Assembly (NCBI GenBank): GCA_038503035.1
Contig: JAVSML010025232.1
Location: 124,001 to 188,000, forward strand
Direction: 5' to 3'
Source of the DNA: Crocodylus rhombifer
Taxonomy: Eukaryota; Chordata; Crocodylia; Crocodylidae
Length of the DNA stretch: 64,000 bases
This document shows, piece after piece, positions 13,141-25,632 of this stretch (its first letter is position 1; the number at the start of each line of letters is the position of its first letter). The position numbers and the translations under genes were made by a program. The notes below the pieces were generated by a model. It did not search any database. It was not told the DNA's origin and was given only the letters and a program-made list of their open reading frames with translations.

Positions 13141-13774
13141 CCAGTAAGGAGATGAACATTTACAGGTAACCACATTAGTCTTAAGTCAGTCAGAAGGCAA
13201 GGTAGATATGCACCTTTATAGACTAACTAATAAGATATACATAAGTGCTTTCATGAACCCAAGTTCACCTCACAAGAACATTTAGCTAGTAGTAATGAGG
13301 GCAGATGTGCATGCTACTTTAACAGTCCCCATTAGGCCACACTTGATTTACTCTCCTAAACTGAAAGTACTAGTTATGAGGAAAACCTGCTGTGAGGGGT
13401 TTCAGTGAAAGGGTGAACCTACACTAGTTGTATCAGCAACAGACCAGCAGTCATAAAGAAGCAGTTCCTAGGGAAGACATCAGCCTCCATTCTGAGAAGC
13501 AGGAGCCTGGGTGAAAAAAATCCCAGGTTTTACAAAGCTGGGGTTTAAAGGTTTGAAACAATAATGCTTATTTTCTTAAGTACTGTGTTTCTATAAAAAT
13601 CTAGATGCCACTTGGACATTCAGAGCATATGTCTATAGTTTTCTGCACATATATTTAGAGTAATCTTCAATGTTTACTAAGGATCAACAGATTGCAGCGC
13701 AAATGCATCTTAAAGAATTGGCCATTTTTAGCAATTTCATTTCCAGTGACACTGACAAGGGGATTGCTATGTTA
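13141..13774. other. Intron, no feature seen
   Basis: Ordinary intronic sequence between the PLE palindrome and TIR element copy A. Confidence 0.5.
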
Positions 13775-14530
13775 GGCTAGGGACAGACATTCGGAAAGCC
13801 TGAGCCTGAACTGATTCAATCTTTGCAGGTCTGTCTAACCTGGCTAGGCTGAATCAGTTTGTAACTGAACAGACATCCCAGAAATTCAGGCACATGCCTG
13901 CAATGGCTCAGGCTAGAAGGCAGGAGGAGCTACAGCAGCCCTCCCTTCCCTTTCACAAGTCTGAGCTGAGGGGGATATGGCCAGGCCAGACCTGTGGAAG
14001 GGAACTGATAACAGTTTTTATCACCCCATTAAAAAACAAAAACAACAGGGGAACAGTATCAGCTACCTGTTGATTCTTCCTTTGTCCCACCTGCCACAGC
14101 CCAAACTAGCCAGAATGTGGTCTGCTAGCTAATGCTGAGAGGTTTCTATGTAAGGCAGAGGGGACGGGAAATTCCTGCTTAACAGGGAGTGGGGAGGGCA
14201 AGCAGGCAACGGAGGGAAGCCAGGCAGATGCCTGCAGTCTCTGCCAAGCTCCATCCAGGGAGCAGAGAGCCCTGCCCAGTCCAGACAGCATTGCCAGATG
14301 TTGGGGAAATCTGGTTTAACTTAAACTAGCAAGGGGTCAAGGACAGAGATTGCATAAACTGGTTTGTCCTAAATCAGTTAAGTTTGATAACTACATTCGA
14401 CCAGGCTTATCTCAAACCGATTTCAGCCATTTTGAAACTGGTTTATGTGCACTGAACAACTGTTCTGTTATAGGTTTAAACCAGTTTCTGATCACTTAAA
14501 CTGGTTTGTGTGTAATGTCCGTCCCTAGCC
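13775..14530 (-). mobile_element. Non-autonomous TIR DNA transposon, copy A
   Basis: The ends GGCTAGGGACAGACATT (13775-13791) and AATGTCCGTCCCTAGCC (14514-14530) form a 17-bp inverted repeat with one mismatch. The inner ends are full of AAACTGGTTT/AAACCAGTTT words. The same ends occur at 31444-32240 and 48098-48824 in the opposite orientation. The GC-rich centre of copy A differs from that of the other two. It has no transposase frame. I could not define a target duplication, so the superfamily is open. Confidence 0.75.
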
Positions 14531-15879
14531 AAAAGGCCAAAAAGTAGGGCAGAGATTTTGGCCACCCATGGGACCAGCTGGGATTCTGATTAAGATCCCT
14601 GTAATTTCCTGGCAGATTCTGCAGCATGCTTGGAGAACCACGCTTTCTGCAGGCTGTACATCCTGAGACTCCTGTCTTCCAAAACAGCATGGCTGTCTCC
14701 TGTTCTCTCCCTATCCTTAAGTCCACAAGCGTGTCAAAGGGAGAGTTAGTAAAAATTAATTCTGACAGTGTTACCATAATGCTGTGGGAATCTTGCACTC
14801 TTAGAGAAAAAAGAACTCTTCCTCAGCTATGTCTCTTGCAGATCCTATCATTTTTCTCCTAATCATAAAGCCCAAGAAACTCTGTTCACAAGCAGCAGGT
14901 TTCATGAACCAAACTGGTCATGTAGCAAATCCCTATTATCTTTTCCCAAGAGAATGTGGACACAAGCAGTGGTTTTAATCCCCTCTGATTTTATAGTCCG
15001 CAGGAAATAGTGAGGGTAGGAAAACATAACATGACCTAAGTTCTCTATTTGAAGCTATGGGGTAGAAGGGTTCATTTTATTTTACTGAATTTTCAGAATC
15101 AAAGGAGGGGAAATCTTTTTTCTCTCAGTTCAAGCATAATCCCACAAATCTTGAATGCCCATTCAAGAAACCAAGCCAAACATAGTTTCTCCTAATAAGT
15201 ATCTATTCTTGTAATTAATATCCAGTTTACATACATGTGATACTTGCATCTGAATCAGCCTATTATTTGTAAACAGTCAAAGATGTTTGAGGAGTTCTTA
15301 GTAGAATTAAAAAGCAAAACAGAACAGGCAGGCAATTTTGTTTCCACCAAACTCATTTCTGAAGAGTTGCCAGATGTTAAACATTCTGGTTAGTCCAACA
15401 TATATATATGCAACAGCAGGGGAGACCTATCACTAATAAGCAGCTTGGTCAGCATGGCTTCTCTTTGAAGAAGAGTAAGATAGTAAATTTAAAAAAAAAA
15501 AATGTAACAGGTGGACTGTCACTTAATCAACATGTCCAGACTGAGGAAGCAAGAATTTGAGAAGCTTATGAGAGGTTTTTATACTTTCTTTAGTCATTCA
15601 TATGTGGAGATATTACACAAGAGAATACTTAAGTTGAATTGAATTGACACCTAACTTTCAAGCTGTAATATTTGCCCAAATCTACTATGTCCCTTGTTAG
15701 TCACAGTTCATACCTGGCAGGCACTTCTAAGGGGGATATTTCAATTGAACATGCTATGATAAAGGCATTATTTTCTCTCAGTGGAAGTTAGAATGTTGCC
15801 TTGACTTCAACAATGATCTATTGCTCAATTTTAAAAAATAAAAGGAAAAACAAAACAAAAACAAAAAAAATCAGACTCC
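14531..15879. other. Intron with a 41-bp duplicated word, otherwise featureless
   Basis: The stretch has no exon or clear repeat apart from a 41-bp word at 14881-14921 that recurs exactly at 21557-21597. A short A-run lies at 15489-15501. Confidence 0.5.
14881..14921. repeat. 41-bp exact dispersed repeat, first copy
   Basis: The word starts TCTGTTCACAAGCAGCAGG and ends CAAACTGGTCAT, with a near-palindromic centre GGTTTCATGAACC. It is identical at 21557-21597 in the same orientation, and the flanks do not match. Its nature is unknown. Confidence 0.8.
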
Positions 15880-16650
15880 TTAGGGGTCTGTCCTGGGTCC
15901 AGTACTGTTTTATATTTTTATTAATGATTTGGAGGATGGGACTTGAGAGCATGCTTAACACGGATGACACCAAGCTTGGTGGAGTTACAGACAGACACTC
16001 TGGATGGTAGGATTTAGAATGAGCTTGATAGACTGGAAAAATGCTCTTAAACTAAATAGGATGAAATTCATTAAAGATGGATACAAGGGTAGTTTTGTAC
16101 TTAAGATGGAAAAATTACATTCACAAACACAAATTATGGAATGAATGGCTAAGCTGCAGTACTGACAAAAAAACTTGGTGGTGGGGGGCATAAGCTGAAT
16201 ACAAGTCAAAAGCATGCTCTTGCTGCAAAAAAAAAATCCACAAATAATATACAGGGTTATATTAACCAGCATGACATCTGTAAGTCAAGGGAAGTGATTC
16301 TTCTACTCTATTCAGCACCAGTGAGGCTTGTTGGAGTACTATGTCCAGTTTTGGGCACTGCATTTCAAGTAAGACAGATAAATTGGAAAGGGTCCGGTGG
16401 AGAGCAACAAAATAATTAGTAGTCTAAGATTTATTTAGTTTAGAGAAGACTTGGGAGGAGGAAAATGATAACACTGCCTCTGTATAACAAGTTTGGTTAT
16501 ACAGAGGATGAAGATAGACTATTCTCCACGGAGGGAGGGGACAGGACAAAGAGTAACGGACTTACACTGCAGCAAGGGAAATTTGTATTGGATATCAAGA
16601 AGTACTTTTTCATTATGAAGGTGCTTAAGTTGGTGATTCTCAACCAGGGT
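15880..16650 (+). mobile_element. Old CR1/L3-type LINE fragment (copy 4)
   Basis: Decayed plus-strand RT phrases are visible: a GVCPGSSTVLYFY-like stretch near 15890 for the GVxQGSxLGPxLF motif, CVQFWALHF-like wording near 16340-16370, and the C-terminal tail near 16570. Stops are frequent, so it is older than the CR1 copies around it. A hAT-like phrase (GATTCTCAACCAGGGTGCCA) lies at about 16635-16655. Confidence 0.65.
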
Positions 16651-16864
16651 GCCACAGCTACTTGGAATGCTATGAGATCTTGGCTGCTGTACAATATTAG
16701 CACTGTCAGATGTACAGACACCTACACATGATTCACAGAGTAAATGCAAAGATTTCAAGTAGGAATCCATAGGGATGTAAATATTGTTTAAAAAATTACC
16801 TGTTCAACCTCCTGTAATTATATTGGTTAGCCACTTAACCAATAACACAGAAGCTCAGACACAG

Positions 16865-17933
16865 ATGCTCCTGGGAGCCACTTCCATGGCCCTTTGAAGG
16901 ACCTTTTGAGAATTCATGGTGCTCAGGAGAGATCCCAGAAGACTGGAAGAGGGCCAATGTTGTGTCCATCTTCAAGAAGGGGAGGAGAGGACCCAGGGAA
17001 CTACAGGCTGATCAGCCTGATCTCAATCCCAGGAAAAATCCTCAAAATTTTTTTTAAAGGAGTCTATATACGATAAGCTAATAGAAGACAAAATTCTGAA
17101 TGACAGCCAGCAGTTTTGTTATGGGTAGGTCATGTCTGACTGACCTCATCTCCTTCTATGACCAAGTTACTCACCACCTGGATAAGGGAGATGAGGTTGA
17201 CATCATTTACTTGGACTTTAGGAAGGTCTTTGACTTGGTGTCCCATGACACTCTCAAAGTACAACTAGGGGACTATGGGCTCAACAATTCAACAGCCAGA
17301 TGGGTGGGAAATTGGCTGCAGGGTCAGACCCATAGACAGATCTGTGTTAACCTGGTGGAAGGTAGCCAGTGGGGTCCCCTGGGATTCAATACGTGGACCA
17401 GTGCTTTTCAATATCTTCATCAATTATCTAGATGTGGGGGGTGAAAAGCACACTGGCCAAGTTTGCTGATGATACAAAGCTGTGGGGAAGCGCGGCCACA
17501 CATCAGAGTGGGTTGATGATCCAGGCAGATCTAGACAGATTGGTTAGATGAGCAGACCAGACCCAGATGCAGTTCAACACTGAGAAGTGTAAAGTGCTCT
17601 AACTGGGGAGGAAAAATCCACAATAAAAACTTACAGGCTCAGTGGTGCTATGGTAGCTAGCATCACATTCGAAAGAGACCTGGAGGTCTTCATTGGCCAT
17701 AAAATGAATATTATCTACCAGTGTGATGCTACAGTTAGCAGAGGAAACAATATACTGGCATGCATTAACCGATGCATCTCAAGCAAAACTAAGGAAGTTA
17801 TTCTCCCGCTCTCCTCAGCATTGCTGAGGCCTCAACTGGAGTACTGCATCCAGTTCTGGGAGCCACATTTCAAGAATGATGTGGAGAAGCTTGAGACAGC
17901 CCAGATACGAGCCATTCATATGATTAGAGCAGG
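16865..17933 (+). mobile_element. CR1 LINE fragment (copy 5)
   Basis: Plus-strand frames contain WCSGEIPEDWKRANVVSIFKK-like wording, RSCLTDLISFYDQVTHHLDKGD, IIYLDFRKVFDLVSHD, FNIFIN, a FADDTKLWG-like phrase near 17462 and LRPQLEYCIQFWEPHFKNDVEKL. It is closest to copy 3 and copy 7. It is 5'-truncated near 16865 and stops abruptly at about 17933, where a hAT-like terminus begins. Many stops and shifts are present. Confidence 0.85.
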
Positions 17934-18300
17934 CTTGTCCAACATGCGGCCCACCAAGGTATTTTCTAAGGCCCAAGGTGTTGCGATGGGAAATGAAAGT
18001 AAACACTATTTACTTTTGTTCCCACCCCTTGTCCCCGCCCCAGCCCCTCACCAGCTTCCTAATAGCTGCTGAAGGGCTGGGGAAGGGACAAAGTTCCCAC
18101 ACACACCGCGTCAGCTTGACGTTGCTGATGCGGTGCGTGTGGGAAAAGGAGTAGCCATGTGCCGCTCAGGACAAGATGAGCCCAGCCGGAGCAGCAGGGG
18201 CTCAGCTTCACTTTCCCCCTACCTGCCATTTTCCAAAGCCATTTTCCCCACATTGTTAGAATTGTGGGGAAAATGGGGCTAGAAGAGACTTAAGAGGACT
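17934..18300. mobile_element. Possible hAT-type MITE, left end plus GC-rich body
   Basis: CAGGCTTGTCCAACATGCGG directly abuts the broken end of CR1 copy 5 and looks like a hAT MITE start. A short inverted word pair TTTTCCCCACATTG and TGTGGGGAAAATGG lies near 18240-18275. I did not find a clean right terminus. Confidence 0.4.
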
Positions 18301-21300
18301 TAACAGTTGTCAAGGAAGTCCTATCCTATACTGGCATTCAAAAAGCCAGCACACTCGCTCACTCTTTTTTCACCTGCGTACCACACTGCAGCAGTCTGGG
18401 GTTTAAAAAAAATGCTGAATTTTTCTGAAGTTGAGTGAAAAGAATAACTCTCAACCTCTGGAATTTCTCATCATGGGCCTCTGTGGTAAACTGATCCTGC
18501 ACACATCTGTCTGATATGGAAACCGTGCCAAATTCTGTTTGAAGAGTTTGTTTAAAGTGATGCAGTAGTTAAAGAGCAAGTATACAGTTGTGTTTTCTCA
18601 GGATCATTTAAACATTTAGATGCAGGCTCAAATAAAAAATATCTTCAAAACAATGAAAAATGCAGTTCTTTTGTGTTTCTACTCTTCCAGAGACTAAGAG
18701 CTAGTGACGCACTCACGCCATCAGCTGCATGTAATCCAGCATGAAATATGTGCACACAATGTTCAGGGGGAAAATATGTTCAGCAATAATTCATGTTGCT
18801 GGTTCCAATTTCTGGGCTTGGGATTAATAGATTCATTTTCTTTGTTAAGGCAGAAGTGAAACTAAGGTTGTTTTACTTCATTAAAAAGAAAACAACTGAG
18901 AAGAGACTCTGGCATCTGTTGGTTCCTCCTCACTCCTACTTCCCAAATGACAATAAATAAATAAATAAGGTTCTTTTCTTTTTCTTTTTTTTCTTTTACT
19001 TAAAGTTAAATTCAAGATAAGTTTTTAAAAACAGCCTCCTGTCACTCAGAAACAGTGCTTGCTGTAAAAACTGGATAAAGCAAGGACTGGATGGAACTGA
19101 TAAATGATAGCAACTCATGCGTCAGCTCTAGGAAGCCTGGACTGTCAAGGCTCAAAACTCTTCACTGCCAGAACCTGTCCGTCTGCTGGCACCTTTTAGA
19201 CACTTTATTCAGTAAAGGCATTCGGAAGTTTATTTTGAACATGACACATGGACTTCTTCCTATGGTTATGGAAGCAGCATGATCATTTTAGAACAAAACC
19301 TACTTGTGTTATCTAAAAATATTAAAGGTTTAATTAGAGTGTACATTTATAGCACCTGCATATGAGTAAAAAAGGAAGTGAGGCCACTGTTACTGCACTT
19401 GCACAGATGCTGCGTATTGACATCAAGAAGCCAAGTCCATTATGCATTTATACTTCCAGCTGTATGGGAAATGACTGCATCAGTGACTGAAACCTACTGG
19501 TTTTCTACTTCTAAATCACAGCTGTAAGGTAAGAAAGGACTATCAAAATGTTAACACATGTGAGAACCGCAGGCAACCTGAACCAGCTTCAGGCCTAACT
19601 ACTATAGATCATTTTTATGTATAAAGGCTTTCCCTAACTTCAGCAAAACAAGATATGTGCAAGGACTCAGGACAAGGCTTTCAACCATACAGGAACATTG
19701 TGTCAATTCTCTTGTTTCCTATTTTATAGGAAAGGTTGCTTTGGTCTAACGTTACTGTTCCTTTATAATGCTACCTTCTTCCACAGATATGAGGCTCCTA
19801 AAACTTCAAAGCCATGTATAAATGACAGAGACAAGTGATCTAGTTTGTATATAATAGTGCTTCATAGCTTTGTCTGGGAGCTGTGTTTTTTGTTGTAAAT
19901 GCCTTGTACCCAATTTCTCGTATTTACTTGAGGTAAACTGCTGTAACTGTATTTTGTCACTTACCCCACACAGAACAAAAAAGAACAATCTGGAGCTAAT
20001 TTAAGTGGTTTACCATATCAGGATACAGCTGGGAAAGATTTTAAGAAAAAGGCTCAATATGAACAATAGTGCTGTGAAGCTGAACAGCAGAGAGCACAGG
20101 AAGGCTGTGCAGACAGCCTGGCAGACAGCTGTCAGCCATTCCAATAACAATTCCTCCAGCCAATGAACACTGGCCAGCATCTAACCTCTCAAACCAGCCC
20201 AGGAACACCAACAACAAAAACACAGAATTAAAAAAAAAATACAGTGTTAATGACAAGAGTGTCATGGTCATAACTCATTGTCAGGAATATTTCAGCTGTT
20301 CTGTGTGCTGTTAACAATGTAGGGGGAGAAGGTGCCTAGTGACATTGCCATCACAAGATGGGCCAAAAACCTCTTTATATATCAAGTGTAGGTACATATG
20401 CTGGCTTCATATAATGTGTACTATGACTATTCAGACTATCAGGGAGATTTACATGCATTTTTCACATCACTTCCCTTCCTGCCTGAAGAGGTTGAATTTT
20501 TAACTGTTTCAAGCCTAAATTACACCCAAAATGTCCTTGCTCATTTCACCAACAGTGAGAACAAAGGTACAGAGGAATTAAAAAACACCATTCTTTCTTT
20601 AGTATCCACACCAGACCTATCATTGTAGAGAATGAACACGACCACCTTGAAACAAGTTTAGAAGTCTTTAACCTACTTTCAAACCAATCGTGTGAAACCG
20701 AAAAAGGACTAAAAAACCAATGAGCCATCAGTTTTATAGTTTTCTAACCTGTCAGAATAGATAAGGTAAGAGTTGCCTTTTCTTCGATAAGGCCTTCTTT
20801 ATCTTTTCTGACACTAATCTGCGGTATTTTTTAAATCTACTTTGGTGTTTTACCTGGTATTGCAATATATCTCTGCTTTCATTTAGTTATTTTAACTTGC
20901 TTAAAAAAACCATGTAAAAATCAAATCAAATCAAACTTCAGCCTAAAATGTTACCTGTATTCAGCAATGGAAGACCATCAGCTACTGTATGTACTACAGA
21001 TGGAGTCTAAACCTTTCTAAAACATTGGTAAGGTTTTGGTAATAAAGATACTTACTGACCTAAATAAACAATTTGAAAGATAAATTGCAATATGCAAAAC
21101 TGTTACTAGCACAAAGTACTGATCTTTTTAAAAAGGGTAAAGGGTTTGGTTGATCAGTTAACATGGTAACAGAAAAGTAAGGAAAGCTAATTTTGATAAG
21201 CAATTGGAGTATATAAGAAGTTTTACTTTCTTTACACTATTATCAGTTGCACTTTTAGTTAATTCTTTGTAAATTTGGTTGATTTAGCAATGCATCTGGT

Positions 21301-21904
21301 CAAATGTAGCAACATGTACTTACTGTAGCAACAGCAGTACGCAAGTTCTTTGTATGTAAGGCACCACTTTCAGAGACCTCCTCCACTTGACTGTTGTGAT
21401 TATTTCATTAACATTACATGTGTTATCCAATACCTTGCCCAGATTAGAGGAAAATAAGATTTGGACCCTTTTTCTCTAAATAAGCAGCTGAAGATGGGAA
21501 CAGATGTGTCCAAGCTACATTCAACTCTTTTCTTTTTTTAATGATACCTTATTCCATCTGTTCACAAGCAGCAGGTTTCATGAACCAAACTGGTCATTAC
21601 ACAATCCTGAGTTGAAATATATTTCGTTTTCTTATTTTTTGCTCATCTTATATTTAGCTTCTTAAAAGATGGCGCTAAACATTTTCACTTCACTGACTGG
21701 TGCCTTCATTTAGTCTACATCTCTAGCTGACAGTAATCCTCAATAGCGTGATCTATGGCTTCAGTAATTGTCACATTGTCTTTGTATTATGGTAAGCATT
21801 GGCACATTCTTAAACAGCATATTATCTGAATAATACACGGGCAATACTTCCTGGCAATCACGGACAACACCATTTTTTCACAATTTCTGCAAAAACTGCA
21901 AAAC
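18301..21904. other. Long intronic stretch, no coding feature
   Basis: AT-rich intron. It holds a short AAAT run (about 18952-18966), a polypyrimidine tract (about 18970-19000) and the second copy of the 41-bp word at 21557-21597. Short open frames such as 20398-20628 have no recognisable motif. Confidence 0.55.
21557..21597. repeat. 41-bp exact dispersed repeat, second copy
   Basis: Identical over 41 bp to 14881-14921, same orientation, with unrelated flanks. Confidence 0.8.
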
Positions 21905-24220
21905 TGTCAATTATAGTTTCATAGTAGCTAGGGTCAGGAGGGACCTGAACAGATCATCTAGCCTGACCCCCTGCCACAAGCAGGAACGAATGTTGGGTTC
22001 ACAAGACCCCAGACAGGTGATCGTCCAACCTCCTCTTCAATTTGCCTAAGGTAGGGGCGAGGACCACTTCCCTGGGAAGTTGGTTCCAGATTCTGGCCAC
22101 CCAAACTGTAAAATATTGCTTCCTGATCTCTAACCTAAACCTATTCTCCATCAGCTTATTACCATTGTTCCTCATCACCCCAGGTGGTGCTGGAGAGAAA
22201 AGGGCTCTACCTATTTGCTGGTGATCTCCCCTGATGAGTTTGTAGGCAGCCACCAGGTCCCCCCTCAGCCTCCTCTTGCTGAGGCTGAACAGGTTCAGGT
22301 CCCTCAGTCTCTCCTCATAGGGCCTGTCCTGCTGCCCTCTCACCAAGTGGGTGGCCCTCCTCTGAACCCTCTCCACTGGCCACATCTCTTTTGAAGTGCA
22401 GCGCCCAGTACTGGATGTAGTACTCCAACTGCGGTCTGATCAAAGTCGCACAGAGGGGGAATATCACCTCTCTGGACTGGCTTGAGATGCACCTTTGGAT
22501 GCATGGTGAGGTATAGCTGGCCTTGCTGGCTGCGGTCTGGCATTGGCAGCTCATGTTCATCTTGGAGCCACTAATGACGCCAAGCTCCCTTTCCGCCTCT
22601 GTGCTTTCAAGAGGGGAACTCCCCAGTCTGTATGTATTCTGTGGATTCCTTCTCCCAAGGTGCAGCACCCTACATTTGTCTACGTTGAACCCCATCCTAT
22701 TCTTGTCTGCCCACTTTTATAGTCTGTCTAAATCTGTTTGCAGCCTCTCTCTCCCTTCAAGTGTGTCCACCTTTTCCCACATCTTAGTGTCATCAGCAAA
22801 CTTGGACAGCGTGCCTTCCATCCCCTCGTCCAAGTCGCTGATGAAGATGTTAAACAGTGCAGGCCCAAGGACCGAGCCCTGGGGTACCCCACTGCTCACA
22901 TCTTGCCAGGTTGAGTACAACCCATCCACCACTACTCTCTGGGTGTGCCCCATCAGCCAATTTTTTACCCATCCAACTGTGCAGGCATCAATGCCACAGT
23001 CACTTAATTTATTGATGAGTATGGGGTGAGAGACAGTGTCAAAGCCCTTCTTAAAGTCTAGAAAGACTACGTCCACGGCAACACCATTATCCAAGGATTT
23101 AGTAACTTGGTCGTAAAAGGCAATTAGGTTGGTCAGGCAAGACCTGCCTTTGATGAACCCATGCTTGTTACCCCTGAGCATGATCTCCCCTGCAGGGCCC
23201 CCACAGATGTGCTCCTTGATGATTCTTTCCAAGATCTTCCCAAGCACTGAGGTAAGGCTTACAGGCCTATAGTTACTTGGGTCCTCCTTCCTCCCTTTCT
23301 TGAAAATTGAGATCACATTAGCCAGTTTCCAATTTCCCAGCACCTGGCCAGATGACCGTGAATGCTCATACAACTGGGCCAAGGGTTCTGCGATGACCTC
23401 TGCCAGCTCCCTCAACACTCTTGGGTGGAAGGCATCTGGACCTGCGGATTTAAAAATGTCTAGTGCTTCCAGAAGACCCCCAACTACATCTGCACTGACT
23501 GAAGGTCCGACAGAGCTATCCCCAAGATTGTCCCTACCTCTGGTAGGTGGGATATCCCAGTCCCTGTTCAAGAAAATGGAGGCAAAGAAACTGTTACAAA
23601 TATCAGCTTTCTTGCCTGGCACAGCCACAAGTTTACCATTTGCATCTTGCATGGGCCCTACATTGCCTGGTGCCTTCTTCTTGCTCCCAATGTACTTGAA
23701 AAATGACTTTTTACTGTCCTTAATCCTGGATGCTAGCCTGAGTTCCATCTCTACCTTGGCCTCCCTAAAAGCCCTCCTACACTCACGGGCCAAGAAGGAG
23801 TACTCCTCCTTGGTGATAGCTCTTCCCTTCCGCTGGTTGTATGTTCCTCTTTTAGTCCTCAGGCATTGCTGAATGCCCTTGCTGAGCCAGGGGGGTTTCT
23901 GAGCACTCTCACCCCCCTTGCTTCTCTCAGGGACTGTTATCCTTTGGGCCTGGAGGATCGCCTCCTTAAGGTACGACCATCCCTCGCGGACTCCCATCTC
24001 CTCTACCTTCTGGACCTTCAGTGCCTCCCCCACTAGTCTCCTAAGCTCATTGAAGTTGGCCCTTCTGAAGTCAAGGGCTTTAGCCTTGGTGTGAGCCCTT
24101 GACGCCCTGCGTTGGATAGTGAAATCCAGCAGGTGATGATCGCTATTGCCCAGGTGGTCAAGGACCTGCAGTCCCCTCACCAGGTCATCCCCCGTGGCAA
24201 TTAAGTAGACCCCTACCTGT
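21905..24220 (-). mobile_element. CR1 LINE, 5'-truncated, young (copy 6)
   Basis: The plus-strand left end reads ATAGTTTCATAGTAGCTAGG, the reverse complement of a CR1 3' end. The body is almost continuously readable CR1 ORF2 from the endonuclease-RT linker ([17 protein letters not shown]) to the C-terminus (GKLKRRLDDHLSGVL). Truncation at about 24220 removed ORF1 and the endonuclease. It has fewer lesions than any other LINE in the window, so it is probably the most recent insertion. Confidence 0.93.
21999..24180 (-). pseudogene. CR1 ORF2 reverse transcriptase, nearly intact
   Basis: A 487-codon frame (24180-22717) holds the full RT palm and fingers: [72 protein letters not shown] and the catalytic FADDTK at residues about 461-466. 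It ends at a TAA (22717-22719) that replaces a sense codon before KWADKNRMGFN, because the same frame continues from there with the thumb region. One further frameshift near 22375-22385 separates it from [29 protein letters not shown]. Only two lesions therefore separate it from a complete RT domain, but with the endonuclease missing it could not mobilise itself. Confidence 0.93.
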
Positions 24221-24602
24221 ACATAGTGTTAAAGATACTTTGCCTTCTGTCTTCTTCAGTCCTACATTACTTATTTTCCTCCTCTTTCCTTCTATTTCCA
24301 TGATGATCAAAACATACAATAGTTTGTTCTTGTTACTGTTCTCTACAACTTTAGCTCACACAGCTTTAATCCTAATCTCTGTCCTAACATTTTGTAAATC
24401 TAATTTTTTATTCTTTAACTTTTTCTCATTTTCTAGTCTTAGGCCTTCCTCTGCCAGTCCTCCCTTCCTTGTGTGGTGGCAGTGTTAATTGCCACCGCAC
24501 CCTTACCAACAAATTTCCTAACCTGTGAGAAGCCCTATGGACAACATGATCTGGTGCCTTGGGTCAATTTGGCCCACAGGCTAGAAGTTGAATGCCCCTG
24601 CT
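24221..24602. other. T-rich intron ending in a hAT-like right terminus
   Basis: 24230-24440 is pyrimidine-rich and featureless. From 24540 the wording TTTGGCCCACAGGCTAGAAG, then TGAATGCCCCTG, resembles the right end of a hAT MITE closing at about 24602. No matching left end is visible. Confidence 0.4.
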
Positions 24603-24780
24603 CTAACCATTTGCCAAATGCTACTGATTTCAATATTGTAAGTGTTGGTTAAACTAATGTAAGGGCACCTGTTTCAATATTTACTCTAATCCAAGACAAG
24701 GTTTATTTCTCCATTTAACACAAAATAAAAAAGCTTTTGTCTTGGCCTTTGTTGTGGATTTGAGCATAAAGCAGCAGAGG
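24603..24780. other. Intron, no feature seen
   Basis: Short AT-rich spacer. Confidence 0.4.
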
Positions 24781-25440
24781 ACAGACAGTTGCTGTGCCTC
24801 TGGCTCTGGGTCTGGCTAGGGCTGGGGCCAGAGCTGGAGCCGCAGATGCTGCCTACCCCCTGTCTCTCCCTCCAAACAGCCTCTCTCGCATGGGTAGCGC
24901 TGGTCCCTGCTGCGCAACCTGGCTCCACAGGAAACAGAGATCTGGTGCAGTGTGGGGCAGGCAGTGGAGGTGAGGAAACCAGGGAGCAGAGATCCATGCC
25001 AGGGTCTCCTCACCACCGCTGCCCACCCCACACTGCACCAGATCTCTGCTCCCCATGGAGCCAGGTTGGGTGGCAGGGCAGTGCTGATCCTTGCCACATG
25101 ACTTGGCTCTGCAGGGAGCAGCGATCCACTCCGGGGTCTCCTCGCCGCTGCTGCCTACACCACACAGCCCCACGTCGCCGGGACAGTGCAGGGCAGGCAG
25201 CAGTGGCAAGGAGACCCCAGCATGTATCTCTGCTCCCTGAAGAGTTAAGTCACATGGCAGGGACCAGCAGGCTTGCTCACACTCCATGCTGCTTCCCTGT
25301 CCAGTGACCTGGCATGGTGGGGTCTGCTTGACTCCACATAGGGCAGCGGCCTTCCCCCTCCCCTAGACAAGCCACCCACGGCCCCATCCTGCTCCCTGCT
25401 GGGACCTTGCAGTCCCCAGCCCCAAGGCGTGCTGGGCTGG
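24781..25440. repeat. GC-rich block of alternating inverted repeats
   Basis: A unit of about 62 bp at 24919-24980 recurs inverted at 25002-25065, and further decayed copies follow near 25105-25160 and 25190-25240, again in alternating orientation. Shared words are AGAGATCTGGTGCAGTGTGG and its complement, and GGTCTCCTC..CCGCTGCTGCC. Open frames here are by-products of the repeat. It is probably the interior of a non-autonomous element. Confidence 0.6.
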
Positions 25441-25632
25441 GCAGTAGGGCTTGCAAAGCTTGCAGCCCTTTCTAAACAGATTCGGAGGGGATTCGCTTGG
25501 AACCGAATCTCTGAAACAGATTCAGCCTAAACGAAACAGTATAGTGATCCAAAACACCAAAACAAATCACTGCCCTTTGAAACAGCCGAATCTGAAACTG
25601 AATCAAAAGACGGCCGTTTCACACAGCCCTAA
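25441..25632. mobile_element. MITE-like segment with GATTCGG/CGAATC words
   Basis: The segment starts GTAGGGCTTGC and ends TTCACACAGCCCT, a short imperfect inverted end pair, with repeated GATTCGG, CCGAATC and GAAACAG words between. The GC-rich block to its left may be part of the same element. Confidence 0.45.

Noticed and set aside
20398..20628. 76-codon frame starting MLASYNVYYDYS
   Set aside because: No recognisable domain, no splice or promoter context, and such lengths arise by chance in a window of this size.
22523..23872. Plus-strand frames of 168 and 190 codons
   Set aside because: They are antisense to the CR1 reverse transcriptase frame at 22717-24180 and have no motif of their own.
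24781..25307. 172-codon plus and 144-codon minus frames
   Set aside because: They run through alternating inverted repeats, so both strands read alike; there is no evidence of a gene.
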